The translations under genes and the position numbers were made by a program. Shown here in pieces: positions 8,311 to 17,979 of a stretch of DNA of 64,000 bases (position 1 is the first letter of the stretch; each line of letters starts with the position of its first letter). The notes below the pieces were generated by a model. That model had not been told where the DNA came from. It did no database searches and saw nothing but the letters and a program-made list of their open reading frames with translations. Origin of the DNA: Kordia algicida OT-1 (GTDB lineage Bacteria; Bacteroidota; Bacteroidia; Flavobacteriales; Flavobacteriaceae); NCBI RefSeq assembly GCF_000154725.1, contig NZ_DS544873.1, positions 2,555,397-2,619,396 of the forward strand. The letters are read 5' to 3'.

Positions 8311-10515
8311 ATGAACAGCAAATATCATAAAGTATTCATAATAGCAAGTATCGGTATTTTCCTTTTGGGATGCGTGACAAATAAAAAAAATGGTTCACAA
8401 ATGGAAGTGGTAAAAGAAACATCAAAAAAAACACCTGTTGACAAAAGAGTTGATTCATTACTAGCAAAAATGACCTTAGATGAAAAAGTTGGTCAAATGA
8501 ATTTATACAACGGTTTTTGGGATGTGACTGGACCAACTCCGAAAGAAGGAAATGCAAAACTAAAATACGATCATCTTAAAAAAGGTTGGGTTGGTGCCAT
8601 GTTGAATGTACGCGGGACAAAAAATGTATATGAAGTACAACGCATCGCTGTTGAAGAAACTAGACTCGGAATTCCTCTATTAATTGGGTTCGACGTCATT
8701 CACGGATATAAAACCTTAAGTCCTATTCCGCTTGCGGAATCTTCTAGTTGGGATTTAGACGCTATTAAAAGTTCAGCACGTGTAGCAGCGATTGAAGCTT
8801 CTTCGGCAGGAATCAATTGGACATTTGCACCAATGGTTGATATTTCTAGAGATCCGCGTTGGGGACGCGTCATGGAAGGTGGCGGAGAAGATCCGTATTT
8901 AGGAAGTAAAATTGCCAGTGCCCGTGTACATGGTTTTCAAGGAGACGATCTTACCAATCAACACTCTATTGCAGCATGTGCAAAACACTTTGCGGCATAC
9001 GGTTTCGCAGAAGCAGGAAAAGAATACAATACCGTAGACATTGGAACTTCAACATTATACAATACCGTTTTACCACCATTTAAAGCTGCGGCAGACAGTG
9101 GCGTAAAAACATTTATGAACTCTTTTAATGAACTCGTTTTTTGGGGACACGCCAAAGACAAACGTCAAGCTGCCATGATTGCATCACGTGCTGGTTCTGA
9201 TTTAGATATGGAAGGCTATGTATATGTGAATGAACTTGTAAAACTGGTTGAAGATGGCATCGTTAAAGAAAGTATTGTTGACGACGCCGTACGCAGAATA
9301 TTAAAAGTAAAATTTGAATTAGGATTGTTTGACGATCCTTATAAATATTGTGATCCAGAGAATGAAAAGAAAAACATTGGAAATGTAGCACATCATGAAG
9401 CGGTACTTGATATTGCTAAAAAATCTATTGTGTTATTAAAAAACGAAGGCAACTTACTTCCATTAAAAAAAGAAGGACAAAAAATAGCTTTAATAGGACC
9501 ACTTGCTGCCGATAAAAATAGTTAGTTAGGAAGCTGGAGAATTGCTTCCGACGACAATACAGCAATTTCTGTTTTAGAAGGAATGAAAAAATACACAGGC
9601 AATACACTAGTACATAAAAAAGGGGTAAATTTAGTAGAAGGACATACCGCATTCATTGAAGAAGTTGTAGTCAATACTACCGATCGTAACGATATTAGTG
9701 ACGCAGTACAAACGGCAAAAACGGCAGACGTAGTTGTTATGGTATTAGGTGAGCACGGTTTTCAAAGTGGCGAAGGAAGAAGTAGAACCAACTTAGACTT
9801 ACCAGGCTTACAACAAGAATTATTAGAAGCTGTATACGCTGTAAATAAAAATGTGGTGCTAGTTCTGAATAACGGACGTCCGTTAGCTATTGAATGGGCA
9901 GCAGAAAACATTCCTGCAATTGTAGAAGGTTGGCAACTAGGAACACAATCTGGAAATGCAATTGCACAAGTTTTATATGGTGATTATAACCCTAGCGGGA
10001 AACTTCCAATGACCTTCCCTAGAAATGTGGGACAAGTACCTATTTATTACAACCATAAAAGTACTGGACGACCAACCAACGATAACGACAATGTATTCTG
10101 GTCGCACTATATTGACGAAAAAAACACACCATTATGGCCATTTGGTTATGGATTGAGTTATACAACGTTTGAATACAAAAACTTCAAAGTCCACGGTGAC
10201 AAATTCAACATTGGCAACAACATCAAAGTCACAGTTGATGTAACGAATACGGGAGATTATGACGGAAAAGAAGTAGTTCAACTGTACATTCGCGATTTAT
10301 TTGGAAGCGTTACGCGTCCTGTAAGAGAACTCAAAGGATTTGAATTGGTTCACTTCAAAAAAGGAGAAACCAAAACTATTGAGTTCACACTCACCAATAA
10401 AGAGCTTGGATTCTTTAACAATCAAGGAAAATATATTGTAGAAGCTGGTGATTTTGAAGTCTTTGTTGGCGGAAGCTCTAATACAATTCTTAAAGATACA
10501 TTTACCTTAAAGTAG
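8311..10515 (+). pseudogene. GH3 beta-glucosidase (BglX-like) lipoprotein, disrupted
   Basis: A GH3 enzyme split by an in-frame TAG at 9523-9525. Both parts are in the same frame, and the second continues with LGSWR, the normal sequence after that point. The first part has a lipoprotein signal (LLGC near residues 18-21) and the (beta/alpha)8 domain with 'DPRWGRVMEGGGEDPY'. The second part has the alpha/beta sandwich and fibronectin III-like domain. A second lesion lies near residue 276 (about 9134-9147): MNSFNEL runs straight into WGHAKDK. The roughly 40 residues normally between them, including the SDW segment with the nucleophilic Asp, are missing without loss of frame. With both defects, beta-glucosidase activity is very unlikely. 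Intact it would have hydrolysed beta-glucosides in the periplasm. Confidence 0.88.
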
Positions 10516-10642
10516 AAGATTCTTTTTTCACGACAAGATTCAGTTTATATAGTTTATTAATTTATTCGCTCACAAGGCGTTCAGTTTTGAGTTTTTAGTA
10601 GTGAGAAATGAAATGTTTAGCTATTAATATAGAAAATATTAT

Positions 10643-10760
10643 TTTACGTCTTTGCGAGAAAGTATGACGAAGTAATCTGTTACAATCAAAGTTCAATATT
10701 AATTATGAAACTAGCAGATTGCCACGAATTTTATCAAATTCTCGCAAAGACGTTTTCAAA
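10643..10760. repeat. Two REP-like intergenic repeats
   Basis: The 359-bp gap after the GH3 pseudogene holds two members of a dispersed family. One is at about 10643-10683 (ACGTCTTTGCGAGAAAG then ACGAAGTAATCTG). The other, at about 10699-10757, is an inverted copy of the repeat found at 14480-14566 and 14749-14835. The open frame across 10705-10911 is part of this repeat and is not proposed as a gene. Confidence 0.7.
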
Positions 10761-10874
10761 GAAGTTTTTGGTTTTTTTTGTAGATTTGAAACTTCCAAAA
10801 GCTAAAAATCTAAAAACGCGTAAGCGTAGTCTAAAAGTGCATAAGCACGGTCTAACAGCAAAGCAGTCTAAAAA

Positions 10875-11531
10875 CTACAACTCCAAAACCGCATCTTCCG
10901 TAAAAGCATAATTAACTACATTTTCCAAATGAGTACGCGTATTCAATCCTGTAAAAAGACTAAACGCAGGCAATATCAATTGTTGTGAATTGACTTGAAA
11001 ACAAGGAAGTTTCAAATACTGTCTGCCTTTCATTTTAATACGCACGCCAGGATGCATATGTCCAGAAATATAATATGAGTTCGCCACTACCTTTACCGCA
11101 TCATGCACAAAAGTAAGTGTATTAATCGTTTTTTGAATGTGGGTTTGAAAACCTAAATTTTCGTAGAATTCTACTTTAAAACGATCGTGGTTACCACGAA
11201 TTAAAATTTTAGTTACGTCCTGAAATTGTTCCATCCAATGAATAAAAACATCAAAATTCTGATTGTAATCGGCATGGAATAAATCGCCCACAACCATTAA
11301 TTGTTTCGGCTGAAAATGCTCGATTAAAAATTTAAGTCGTTCCAAGTCTTTCAACAAAACCGCATCAGGAATGGCGATTCCGTGTTGTCGAAAATGTGCT
11401 GTTTTACCAATATGAATGTCAGACAAAATTAGCATTTCTTGTGCTTGCCAATACAATACTCGCTGATTTGTCAATGTTAAAATTTCATTACCAAAACGTA
11501 TGTCTTTTGTAACTATATTCATAACATTCAT
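10875..11531 (-). CDS. pdeM: Ligase-associated DNA damage response endonuclease PdeM
   Basis: A 218-residue calcineurin-like phosphoesterase. The metal-binding motifs appear in order: SDIHIGK (near 37), VVGDLFHAD (near 81), RGNHDR (near 112) and GHMHPG (near 155). In bacteria this protein is encoded with an ATP-dependent ligase, an Lhr-like helicase and an MBL-fold exonuclease, and all four occur here on the minus strand between 10.9 and 17.6 kb. It is separated from the helicase gene by a RiPP precursor gene and terminator, so it probably has its own promoter. An internal ATG at codon 4 is an alternative start. Confidence 0.9.
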   Translation of the reverse strand: MNVMNIVTKDIRFGNEILTLTNQRVLYWQAQEMLILSDIHIGKTAHFRQHGIAIPDAVLLKDLERLKFLIEHFQPKQLMVVGDLFHADYNQNFDVFIHWMEQFQDVTKILIRGNHDRFKVEFYENLGFQTHIQKTINTLTFVHDAVKVVANSYYISGHMHPGVRIKMKGRQYLKLPCFQVNSQQLILPAFSLFTGLNTRTHLENVVNYAFTEDAVLEL

Positions 11532-11552
11532 TTATGCCGAAAGATATAAAGT

Positions 11553-11579
11553 AAAAAGAAAAGCGAACCGAAGTTCGCT
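11553..11579 (-). terminator. Terminator of the minus-strand RiPP precursor gene
   Basis: Read on the minus strand, AGCGAAC, loop TTCG and GTTCGCT are followed by TTTCTTTTT. The stem sequence is identical to the one after the precursor gene at 6593-6730. Confidence 0.8.
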
Positions 11580-11586
11580 AAAAATT

Positions 11587-11784
11587 TTAATCATAACACT
11601 CTGGCGCATGTGACTGACAATGTATATCTGTTGGGTAGGTTTCTTCAATCGGTTTTTGAGGTTCTTTTGGACAGTAATCACAATTTGTTCTTTTTTCTGA
11701 TATTTCACCTCCACCAGTTATAGTATAACTAAAATTAGTTATTAATTGCTTGTTCAGTTTTAATGATTTAAATTGTTTCTTCAT
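11587..11784 (-). CDS. Class I lanthipeptide-type RiPP precursor peptide
   Basis: A 65-residue peptide. The leader MKKQFKSLKLNKQLITN matches the family pattern, and a run of three glycines at about residues 24-26 marks the cleavage site. The core (about 39 residues) has four cysteines (Cys-x2-Cys plus two single) and several Ser/Thr. A shared stem-type terminator follows directly. It sits between the helicase and pdeM genes of the repair set on the same strand, an unexpected place for a peptide gene. No maturation enzyme is adjacent. Whether it is modified is unknown. Confidence 0.7.
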   Translation of the reverse strand: MKKQFKSLKLNKQLITNFSYTITGGGEISEKRTNCDYCPKEPQKPIEETYPTDIHCQSHAPECYD

Positions 11785-11917
11785 AATAAAAAATTGATTT
11801 AATTAAATAATACAGAAAACTAGAAAAATTCGGTCAAAGGGAAAAATAGTACTTCTTCAGATTCATAAATTGTAAAACCATAAAAACAGATATAATCTCT
11901 TTTGGAGTGTACTATAT

Positions 11918-14377
11918 TCACGTAATTAATTTATATTGTTGCTTTTGCAAACGCGCAATGCGATCGCTCAATTTTTCATTACTCATCGTATTTCGCAAGC
12001 TATCAACTTTTATCGGAAAACTCAAAGGTGTATAACTTTTTGCTTCCTTTAAAATCAAGGTGCTTTTCGAAATTCGATCAAATGCTTCGTGCAAACGCGC
12101 TTCTTCCAATTGCTCGTTAAACACTTCGGTATACGCCTGACGCAAAAGTAAATTATTTGGCTCATAATCTTCCAAAACTTTAAAAATTAAGCTTGACGAA
12201 GATTGCAAACTTTTATTTGTTTTTCGTGCGCCAGGATGCGATTGTACCACCAAACCTGCAATCACAGCAATATCGCGAAACTTTCTACTTGCCACTTCAG
12301 AAGCATTGATACTTGCAATAACATCTTCCATTAAATTTTCTTTGGAAAGAATTATTTTCAAATTTTCTTCCGTTACGGGAATTTCCTGATCGCTCAACAA
12401 TCCAAAACCATAATCGTTCATCGCAATGGAAAACGTAATCGGTTGTATTTTACTAATGCGATAGGCAATCAACGACGCCATAATTTCATTGACTAATCGA
12501 CCTTCAAACGGAAAAAAGAACAGATGACAACCTTCTCGCGTCTGTATTTTTTCTACCAAAAACTCGTCTGACTTCGGAATGTGTGAGTGTATATTTTGTG
12601 TCGTTAACAACGGATTCAAAAATTTTAATTCTCTTTCACGGATTGATGGTTGCAATGCATCGTTCAGCTTTAAGCGTAAATAATGACTCAAATAGGACGT
12701 TAACGGCAATCGTCCGCCTTTCCAACTTGGCGTGATGGCTTTTTTGGCTTTGCTCCGACGCACAATCACAGTCATATCTTTAATATGCACTATTTCCAAG
12801 ATTCTTCCCGCAAGGACAAACGGCATTCCTACTTTTAATTTCGAAATAAAATATTCTTCAATCATTCCCACATAACCGCCTTTCATAAATTTTACGCGCA
12901 ACATGGCATCACTTACAATGGCACCAATATTCATTCGATGCAACATGCTAATTCTTCTACTTTTTACGACAAATAGTTCTTTTTCGTCATCAAAAACGAC
13001 TTTATGAAACTCCTCATAAGCATGCAACGTTTTACCACCTTTTGTGATGAATTGCATTGCCCATGTAAAATCGTCTTTTGTGAGATATGAAAACGCGTGT
13101 GTTTCACGAATCATTTCGAAAGCTTTTTCTTTGTCAAATCCTTCACCGACAGCTAATGTGACTAAGAACTGAACCAACACATCATAGGTTAAAACCATAG
13201 GCGTTCGTGCTTCAACATCACGTTTTTTTACGGCTTCTTTAAGCGCTGAAACTTCAATGAGTTCTAGCGCATGTGTAGGTACAAAATAGACTTTGGAAAT
13301 CTCGTTTGGAGCATGTCCGCTTCGTCCTGCACGCTGCATAAAACGGGCAATTCCTTTGGCTGAACCAACTTGCACGACACAGTCTACAGGTTTAAAATCG
13401 ACACCCAAATCTAGCGACGACGTACACACCACAACTTTCAGCAAACCTTCGTTGATGGCGTCTTCAATCCAATTGCGCAATTTTGCATCTATTGAACCAT
13501 GATGAATGGCAATTTGTCCTGCTAAATCGGCATCTTCATTCAGCAATAACTGATACCACATTTCTGCCTGATTTCGTGTATTGGTAAACACCAACGTTGT
13601 ATTATTTTCGTAAATAACTTTCAGAACATTCTTAGCAAGTTTTCCGCCCAAATGTCCTGCCCACGGCAACAATTCGACCTCATCGGGTAATAGTGAAATG
13701 ATTTTTAGTTTTTTCTTTTCTTTAGAAGTGACAATCGTTGTGTTGACGTTTTTATACGGAATTAATACATTTTTGGCTTCTTCCAAATTTCCAATCGTTG
13801 CCGAAACTCCCCAAATGCGAATGTTTGGCGAAAGTGAACGCAAACGAGCGATTGCCAATTCGGTAAGTACGCCACGTTTTGTTGATAGTAATTCGTGCCA
13901 TTCATCGACCACAACACAACGAATATTTTTGAACCAACGCGAATTTTTCTTTTGTGAGAACAACAAGTGCATCGTTTCTGGCGTAGTGAGTAAAATGTCG
14001 GGCATGTTGCGTTCTTGTTTTCTTCGCACTGCTGTAGAAGTGTCTCCGTTTCGAACCGCCGCTTGCCAATCTAACCCAATTTCGTCAATGGCAGTTTGCA
14101 TGGCTTTTTGTAAATCTTTTGCTAGTGATCGCAACGGACTTATCCAAAGTAATTTGATTCCTTTTTTATATTGTTCTGGATGATTTAAATAGTCGATCAA
14201 TACTGCTAGAAACATTGCGTAGGTTTTTCCAAATCCTGTTGGCGCAACGACCAATCCGTGATAATTTTGCGCATACTTTTTCCACGATTTTAGTTGGAAG
14301 TCAAATGGCGCGTAACCTTTGTCTGCCATCCAATTGTGAATGATGCGATATCCTTCGGTTTGTTCTAGTTTGGGCAT
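11918..14377 (-). CDS. Ligase-associated DNA damage response DEXH-box helicase (Lhr-like)
   Basis: An 819-residue superfamily 2 helicase. Motif I is APTGFGKT (residues 45-52), motif II is DEWH (158-161), and motif III is SAT within 'WGVSATIGN'. The second RecA domain has the motif VI region 'QRAGRSGHAPN'. The long C-terminal part is typical of the Lhr-like subgroup. It is thought to unwind DNA 3' to 5' in a repair pathway with the ligase, exonuclease and PdeM encoded around it. A stretch of five perfect ACAAACA heptamers ends exactly at the base before its ATG, so the 5' untranslated region is an unstable repeat. Confidence 0.93.
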   Translation of the reverse strand: MPKLEQTEGYRIIHNWMADKGYAPFDFQLKSWKKYAQNYHGLVVAPTGFGKTYAMFLAVLIDYLNHPEQYKKGIKLLWISPLRSLAKDLQKAMQTAIDEIGLDWQAAVRNGDTSTAVRRKQERNMPDILLTTPETMHLLFSQKKNSRWFKNIRCVVVDEWHELLSTKRGVLTELAIARLRSLSPNIRIWGVSATIGNLEEAKNVLIPYKNVNTTIVTSKEKKKLKIISLLPDEVELLPWAGHLGGKLAKNVLKVIYENNTTLVFTNTRNQAEMWYQLLLNEDADLAGQIAIHHGSIDAKLRNWIEDAINEGLLKVVVCTSSLDLGVDFKPVDCVVQVGSAKGIARFMQRAGRSGHAPNEISKVYFVPTHALELIEVSALKEAVKKRDVEARTPMVLTYDVLVQFLVTLAVGEGFDKEKAFEMIRETHAFSYLTKDDFTWAMQFITKGGKTLHAYEEFHKVVFDDEKELFVVKSRRISMLHRMNIGAIVSDAMLRVKFMKGGYVGMIEEYFISKLKVGMPFVLAGRILEIVHIKDMTVIVRRSKAKKAITPSWKGGRLPLTSYLSHYLRLKLNDALQPSIRERELKFLNPLLTTQNIHSHIPKSDEFLVEKIQTREGCHLFFFPFEGRLVNEIMASLIAYRISKIQPITFSIAMNDYGFGLLSDQEIPVTEENLKIILSKENLMEDVIASINASEVASRKFRDIAVIAGLVVQSHPGARKTNKSLQSSSSLIFKVLEDYEPNNLLLRQAYTEVFNEQLEEARLHEAFDRISKSTLILKEAKSYTPLSFPIKVDSLRNTMSNEKLSDRIARLQKQQYKLIT

Positions 14378-14412
14378 TGTTTGTTGTTTGTTGTTTGTTG
14401 TTTGTTGTTTGT
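14378..14412. repeat. Heptanucleotide repeat abutting the helicase start codon
   Basis: Five perfect copies of TGTTTGT (ACAAACA on the coding strand of the helicase) occupy the 35 bp immediately before the ATG. No helicase codon is involved, so changes in copy number would alter leader length or promoter spacing rather than reading frame. Confidence 0.9.
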
Positions 14413-14479
14413 TTAAAACTATTCGTTTCGTAGTACTTCTCGATACACCAAATTATAAATTTGGCACTCGAAGTGACGT

Positions 14480-14566
14480 TACTACTTCCTTGAAAACGTC
14501 TTTGCGAGAATTTATAAAATTCGTGGCAATCTGTTGGTTTCATTGTAAAATTGAGTTTTGATACTT
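14480..14566 (+). repeat. Dispersed intergenic repeat, copy 1
   Basis: A unit of about 86 bp containing ACGTCTTTGCGAG, an AATTTATAAAATT near-palindrome and TGGCAATCT. A second copy lies 269 bp further on with three mismatches and no indel, and an inverted copy lies at about 10699-10757. These account for much of the 535-bp non-coding gap between the helicase and ligase genes. Confidence 0.85.
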
Positions 14567-14748
14567 CACTAATTCCTAATGCTTAATCCACTAATGCCTT
14601 CTAACTTTACAAGTGGATTTCTGCCTTCGCAGGAATGACATATGATAACATTCTCAATACTCAATTTTAACAGCTCAATACTAATTTTAACAGATTACTT
14701 CGTCATGCTTCCTCGTAATGACGTAAAACTATATACTTAAAATGGCAT

Positions 14749-14835
14749 TACTACCTTCTTGAAAACGTCTTTGCGAGAATTTATAAAATTCGTGGCAATC
14801 TTTTGGTTTCATTGTAAAATTGAGTTTTGATACTT
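14749..14835 (+). repeat. Dispersed intergenic repeat, copy 2, with a flanking REP-like element
   Basis: Second copy of the 86-bp unit at 14480-14566. A REP-like element (CAGATTACTTCGTCATG then CTCGTAATGACG) lies just before it at about 14691-14722. Another short repeat end (TTCGCAGGAATGACA) is near 14628. No open frame in this gap looks like a gene. Confidence 0.8.
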
Positions 14836-14947
14836 ACAGATTCCTTCACTTTGTTCGGAATGACGTTTCAAACGTTCTTAGCACTCCACTTCCCACAACT
14901 CACAACAGGAGCGCTAGCGACTCAACCTAACACCCAAAACCCAATAC

Positions 14948-16537
14948 CTAAGTTCCCACAAAAATCAAATCCTTTACACTTTCAATGGTATCAATTTCGG
15001 CAACAGTTTTGTCTTTTCGCCAGCGTTTGATTCTTGGAAAACGCAACGCAACGCCCGATTTGTGTCGTTTGCTGAGTGCAATGCCTTCAAAAGCGATTTC
15101 AAAAACCAATTCGGCTTTCACCGTTCGTACAGGACCAAATTTTTCAATAGCGTTTTTGTTTACCCAACGACTTATTTCCGTGATTTCTTCATTTGTTAAG
15201 CCAGAATATGCTTTGGCAACCGTTACCAAACCATCATCTTTTTTCACGGCAAAGGTGTAATCGGTGTATTTTGAGCTTCTTCTTCCGCTTCCTTTTTGGG
15301 CGTAAATCATTACAGCATCAATCGTTAATGGTTCTACTTTCCACTTCCACCAATCGCCTTTTTTTCGTCCTGTGTGATAGGGTGATTCTTTTTGCTTTAG
15401 CATTAATCCTTCTGAGTTGACACTACGAGAATCTTCGCGAATAGCGTGTAAATCATTCCAGTTTTCAACTTCCACCACTTGCGATAGCTGTATGTTTTTG
15501 GCTGTATTTTGTTGAAATATGAGTTCTAGTTTTTTTCTTCTTTCTGCTAATGATTGCTCGCGAATGTCTTCATTTTCAAATTCTAGTATATCGTACGCAT
15601 AGAAACCAACAGGAACTTCTTCGAGTAGTTTTTTTGAGATATTTTTTCGGTTCAATCGTTTTTGCAAATCATTAAAGAGTAATACACTGCTATCTTTTAT
15701 CGCAAGAATTTCGCCATCTATCACAAAATCATGTTTCCAATTTTGAAATACTTCCGTAAGTTCAGGAAATTGTTGAGTCACAAGTTCTTCGCCTCTACTC
15801 CAAATAAAAAGTTCGCCGTTTCGCTTTACTATTTGTCCGCGAATGCCATCCCATTTGTATTCTGCTTGCCAATCGTTTACATCTCCCAATTCGTCCAAAT
15901 CCTTTTCTAGCGCATACGCCAAACAAAACGGATAAGGTTTGGAATTGTCATAGTTAATGTGGCTTCCCGACAGCAATTCATCAAAGGTAATGGAATTGAT
16001 GTCCCAGTTTCCAATAATACTATGCATCAACTGATTGGCATCAATATTTGTCAATTTCGCCAAAGCGTTCACCAATGTTTTTTTAGAGACACCAATACGA
16101 AAGCTTCCGCCGATGAGTTTATTAAAAATTAAACGTTCCTGTGCTTCTAGTCCGTTCCAAGCATTTAAAACATACGCTTTCTTTTCTTCGTCGGTTTTTG
16201 ATTTTAGTTTGATGAGTTCTTGCATCCAGGCATCCAAAGATTTTTCGATGTGATGTGTTGGCGCTGGTAAAAGCAACGCAATAGTTTCGCCCAAATCGCC
16301 CACGGTGCTGTAACTTTCTAGGAATAACCATTCGGGCAATTCGGTAATTTCTGCGCACCATTGTTTCATGAGTGATGATTTTACAGGTCGTGGCGGACGT
16401 TTTCCTGTGAATAAAGCGATCATCCACAATTTGTCTTTGTCTTCTGCAACTGTAAAATATTCTACCAATGCTGCAATTTTTGCATTCGTTTTGTTGGTTA
16501 TTTCTATCGCGCTGATGAGTTCTGAGAATCGCTTCAT
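14948..16537 (-). CDS. ATP-dependent DNA ligase (ligase-associated repair cluster)
   Basis: A 529-residue ligase. After an all-alpha DNA-binding N-terminus (about 1-195) comes the adenylation domain with KWDG at 228-231; Lys228 forms the AMP adduct. 'DGEIL' is nucleotidyltransferase motif III, and 'EGLMLK' followed by 'WWKWK' are the later motifs. The C-terminal OB domain ends the protein. It seals nicks using ATP, separate from the NAD-dependent replicative LigA. Its start lies 4 bp after the exonuclease stop, so the two are translated from one message. It pairs functionally with the helicase and PdeM encoded downstream. Confidence 0.95.
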   Translation of the reverse strand: MKRFSELISAIEITNKTNAKIAALVEYFTVAEDKDKLWMIALFTGKRPPRPVKSSLMKQWCAEITELPEWLFLESYSTVGDLGETIALLLPAPTHHIEKSLDAWMQELIKLKSKTDEEKKAYVLNAWNGLEAQERLIFNKLIGGSFRIGVSKKTLVNALAKLTNIDANQLMHSIIGNWDINSITFDELLSGSHINYDNSKPYPFCLAYALEKDLDELGDVNDWQAEYKWDGIRGQIVKRNGELFIWSRGEELVTQQFPELTEVFQNWKHDFVIDGEILAIKDSSVLLFNDLQKRLNRKNISKKLLEEVPVGFYAYDILEFENEDIREQSLAERRKKLELIFQQNTAKNIQLSQVVEVENWNDLHAIREDSRSVNSEGLMLKQKESPYHTGRKKGDWWKWKVEPLTIDAVMIYAQKGSGRRSSKYTDYTFAVKKDDGLVTVAKAYSGLTNEEITEISRWVNKNAIEKFGPVRTVKAELVFEIAFEGIALSKRHKSGVALRFPRIKRWRKDKTVAEIDTIESVKDLIFVGT

Positions 16538-16541
16538 ATTG

Positions 16542-17561
16542 TTATATTGTTGCTTCTTTTTTCGCTTCTGAAGCTTCTAATTCGTTGTCGCCATATTCTG
16601 TAATGACTTCTGCCGCTTCGATTCCGATTTCATTCAAATATTTTGAAAATGTTGCTTGCGAGCCATGTGTGACATATACTTTTTCGGCTTCCGATGCTTT
16701 TACAGCTTGCAATAATCCTTCCCAATCGGCATGATCGCTAACGGCGAAACCTGCGTCTACACCGCGCCAACGACGATTTCCACGAATTTGCATCCAACCA
16801 GAACAGATTGCCGTTGCTGCATTTGGCACACGTTTGAGCATTTTGCTTCCGAGCAGACCTGGTGGCATGATGATGATTTTATTTTGAATATCGGCTTTGT
16901 TAAAGTTTCCGTCTAAACGTTGGGTTTTTGGCAACGAGATTCCCGAGGCTTCAATTGCATTGTTCATGTGATAGATGGCGTTGTGTACGTGAATTTCGTC
17001 TAAACCTTCTACCAATTTCATAATGCGTTGTGCTTTTCCTAACGAATATCCAAAGAGAACACTTGTACGATTGTTTGCTTTATTTTGCAGAATCCAATTG
17101 TGAATTTGTTGTTGTAAGGTTTCTTCGGGCAACCATTTGTAAATTGGCAATCCGAAGGTACTTTCTGTAATGAATTCATGGCATTTTACGGTTTCAAACG
17201 GAATGGTAATATTGTCGTGCTTTACTTTGTAATCGCCCGTAAATACGACTATTTTTCCTTTGTATTCTAGCCGAATTTGTGCTGAACCAATGATGTGTCC
17301 CGCAGGATGAAAGCTGACTTTTACACCGTTGATGGTTTTTGGCTCATTATAATTTAATGTTTCTACAGAGATATCTTCACCAATGCGATGTTTCATAATG
17401 TTTTTGGTGTGTGTATGGCAGAGATAGTGTTTCATTCCCCAACGCATATGATCGGCGTGTCCGTGTGAGATTACGGCATAGTCAACAGGTAACCAAGGAT
17501 CGAGATAGAATTTTCCAGGAATACAGTAGATTCCTTTTTTTGTGAATTTTACAATTTTCAA
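16542..17561 (-). CDS. Ligase-associated DNA damage response exonuclease (MBL fold)
   Basis: A 339-residue metallo-beta-lactamase-fold nuclease related to the beta-CASP/SNM1 group. The metal motif HGHADH is at 33-38, 'FHPAGHIIGSAQ' lies near 105 and 'VFTGDYK' near 130. A C-terminal 'SDHADWEGL' supplies late motif residues. Family members act as 5' exonucleases in the ligase-linked repair pathway. It is the first gene of the minus-strand repair operon, directly before the ligase gene. Confidence 0.92.
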   Translation of the reverse strand: MKIVKFTKKGIYCIPGKFYLDPWLPVDYAVISHGHADHMRWGMKHYLCHTHTKNIMKHRIGEDISVETLNYNEPKTINGVKVSFHPAGHIIGSAQIRLEYKGKIVVFTGDYKVKHDNITIPFETVKCHEFITESTFGLPIYKWLPEETLQQQIHNWILQNKANNRTSVLFGYSLGKAQRIMKLVEGLDEIHVHNAIYHMNNAIEASGISLPKTQRLDGNFNKADIQNKIIIMPPGLLGSKMLKRVPNAATAICSGWMQIRGNRRWRGVDAGFAVSDHADWEGLLQAVKASEAEKVYVTHGSQATFSKYLNEIGIEAAEVITEYGDNELEASEAKKEATI

Positions 17562-17956
17562 AAGCGATATTTTTTAGCAAGTTCCGTTTTTTATTTTTTT
17601 GCTGATGACTCAATCCGTAGAAAAACGAACGCATTTACGTTGTATAAAAATACGGCTTTTCTTTGATATTGTGTTGCATCTCGACTTTGCTCGATGTGAC
17701 AACATCTCGATTAGCTTCGCTAGGTATTTTCTATTAAAATATATTTTAATCTCAATAATGCTCGATGTGACAGGTTTTGGGTTTTAGGTTTTGGGTGGTT
17801 TCTACTACTTTTTAAATCATGGTCTAAACTCATAAACTTATAAACTTATAAGCTTTAAACATCAATTTTTGCTTTTTACGGATTTGAGCATATTTTTTGA
17901 ATCATCTCAATTTCAAACACCTGCATTTCGGCTTCGCTCCATTTGCTGTGGACTTA
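17562..17956. repeat. Intergenic REP-like cluster with an 18-bp palindrome
   Basis: This divergent gap between the exonuclease and RadC-like genes has no credible gene. It contains two direct copies of GCTCGATGTGACA (17690-17702 and 17760-17772). Between them is the perfect palindrome ATTAAAATATATTTTAAT at 17733-17750. A degenerate 'CATTTCGGCTTCGCTCCATTTG' type end lies near 17924-17945, with long runs of AAACTTATAAACTTATAAG-like sequence at about 17830-17860. Confidence 0.6.
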
Positions 17957-17964
17957 TATTTTTG
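17957..17964 (+). promoter_or_regulatory. Candidate Bacteroidota -7 element (TAnnTTTG)
   Basis: TATTTTTG lies 15 bp before the RadC-like ATG and fits the -7 consensus. No convincing -33 TTG is placed at the usual distance, so this is tentative. Confidence 0.35.
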
Positions 17965-17979
17965 TAGTATATTTACAAC

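Noticed and set aside
9523-9525. Amber recoding (pyrrolysine-like or read-through) in the GH3 gene
   Set aside because: The gene also lacks the nucleophile segment, so decay explains both; no recoding signal was seen.
10705-10911. 68-codon plus-strand ORF
   Set aside because: It consists of an inverted intergenic repeat and runs into the end of pdeM on the other strand.
11532-11714. 60-codon minus-strand ORF overlapping the RiPP precursor
   Set aside because: It overlaps the precursor in another frame and includes the terminator.
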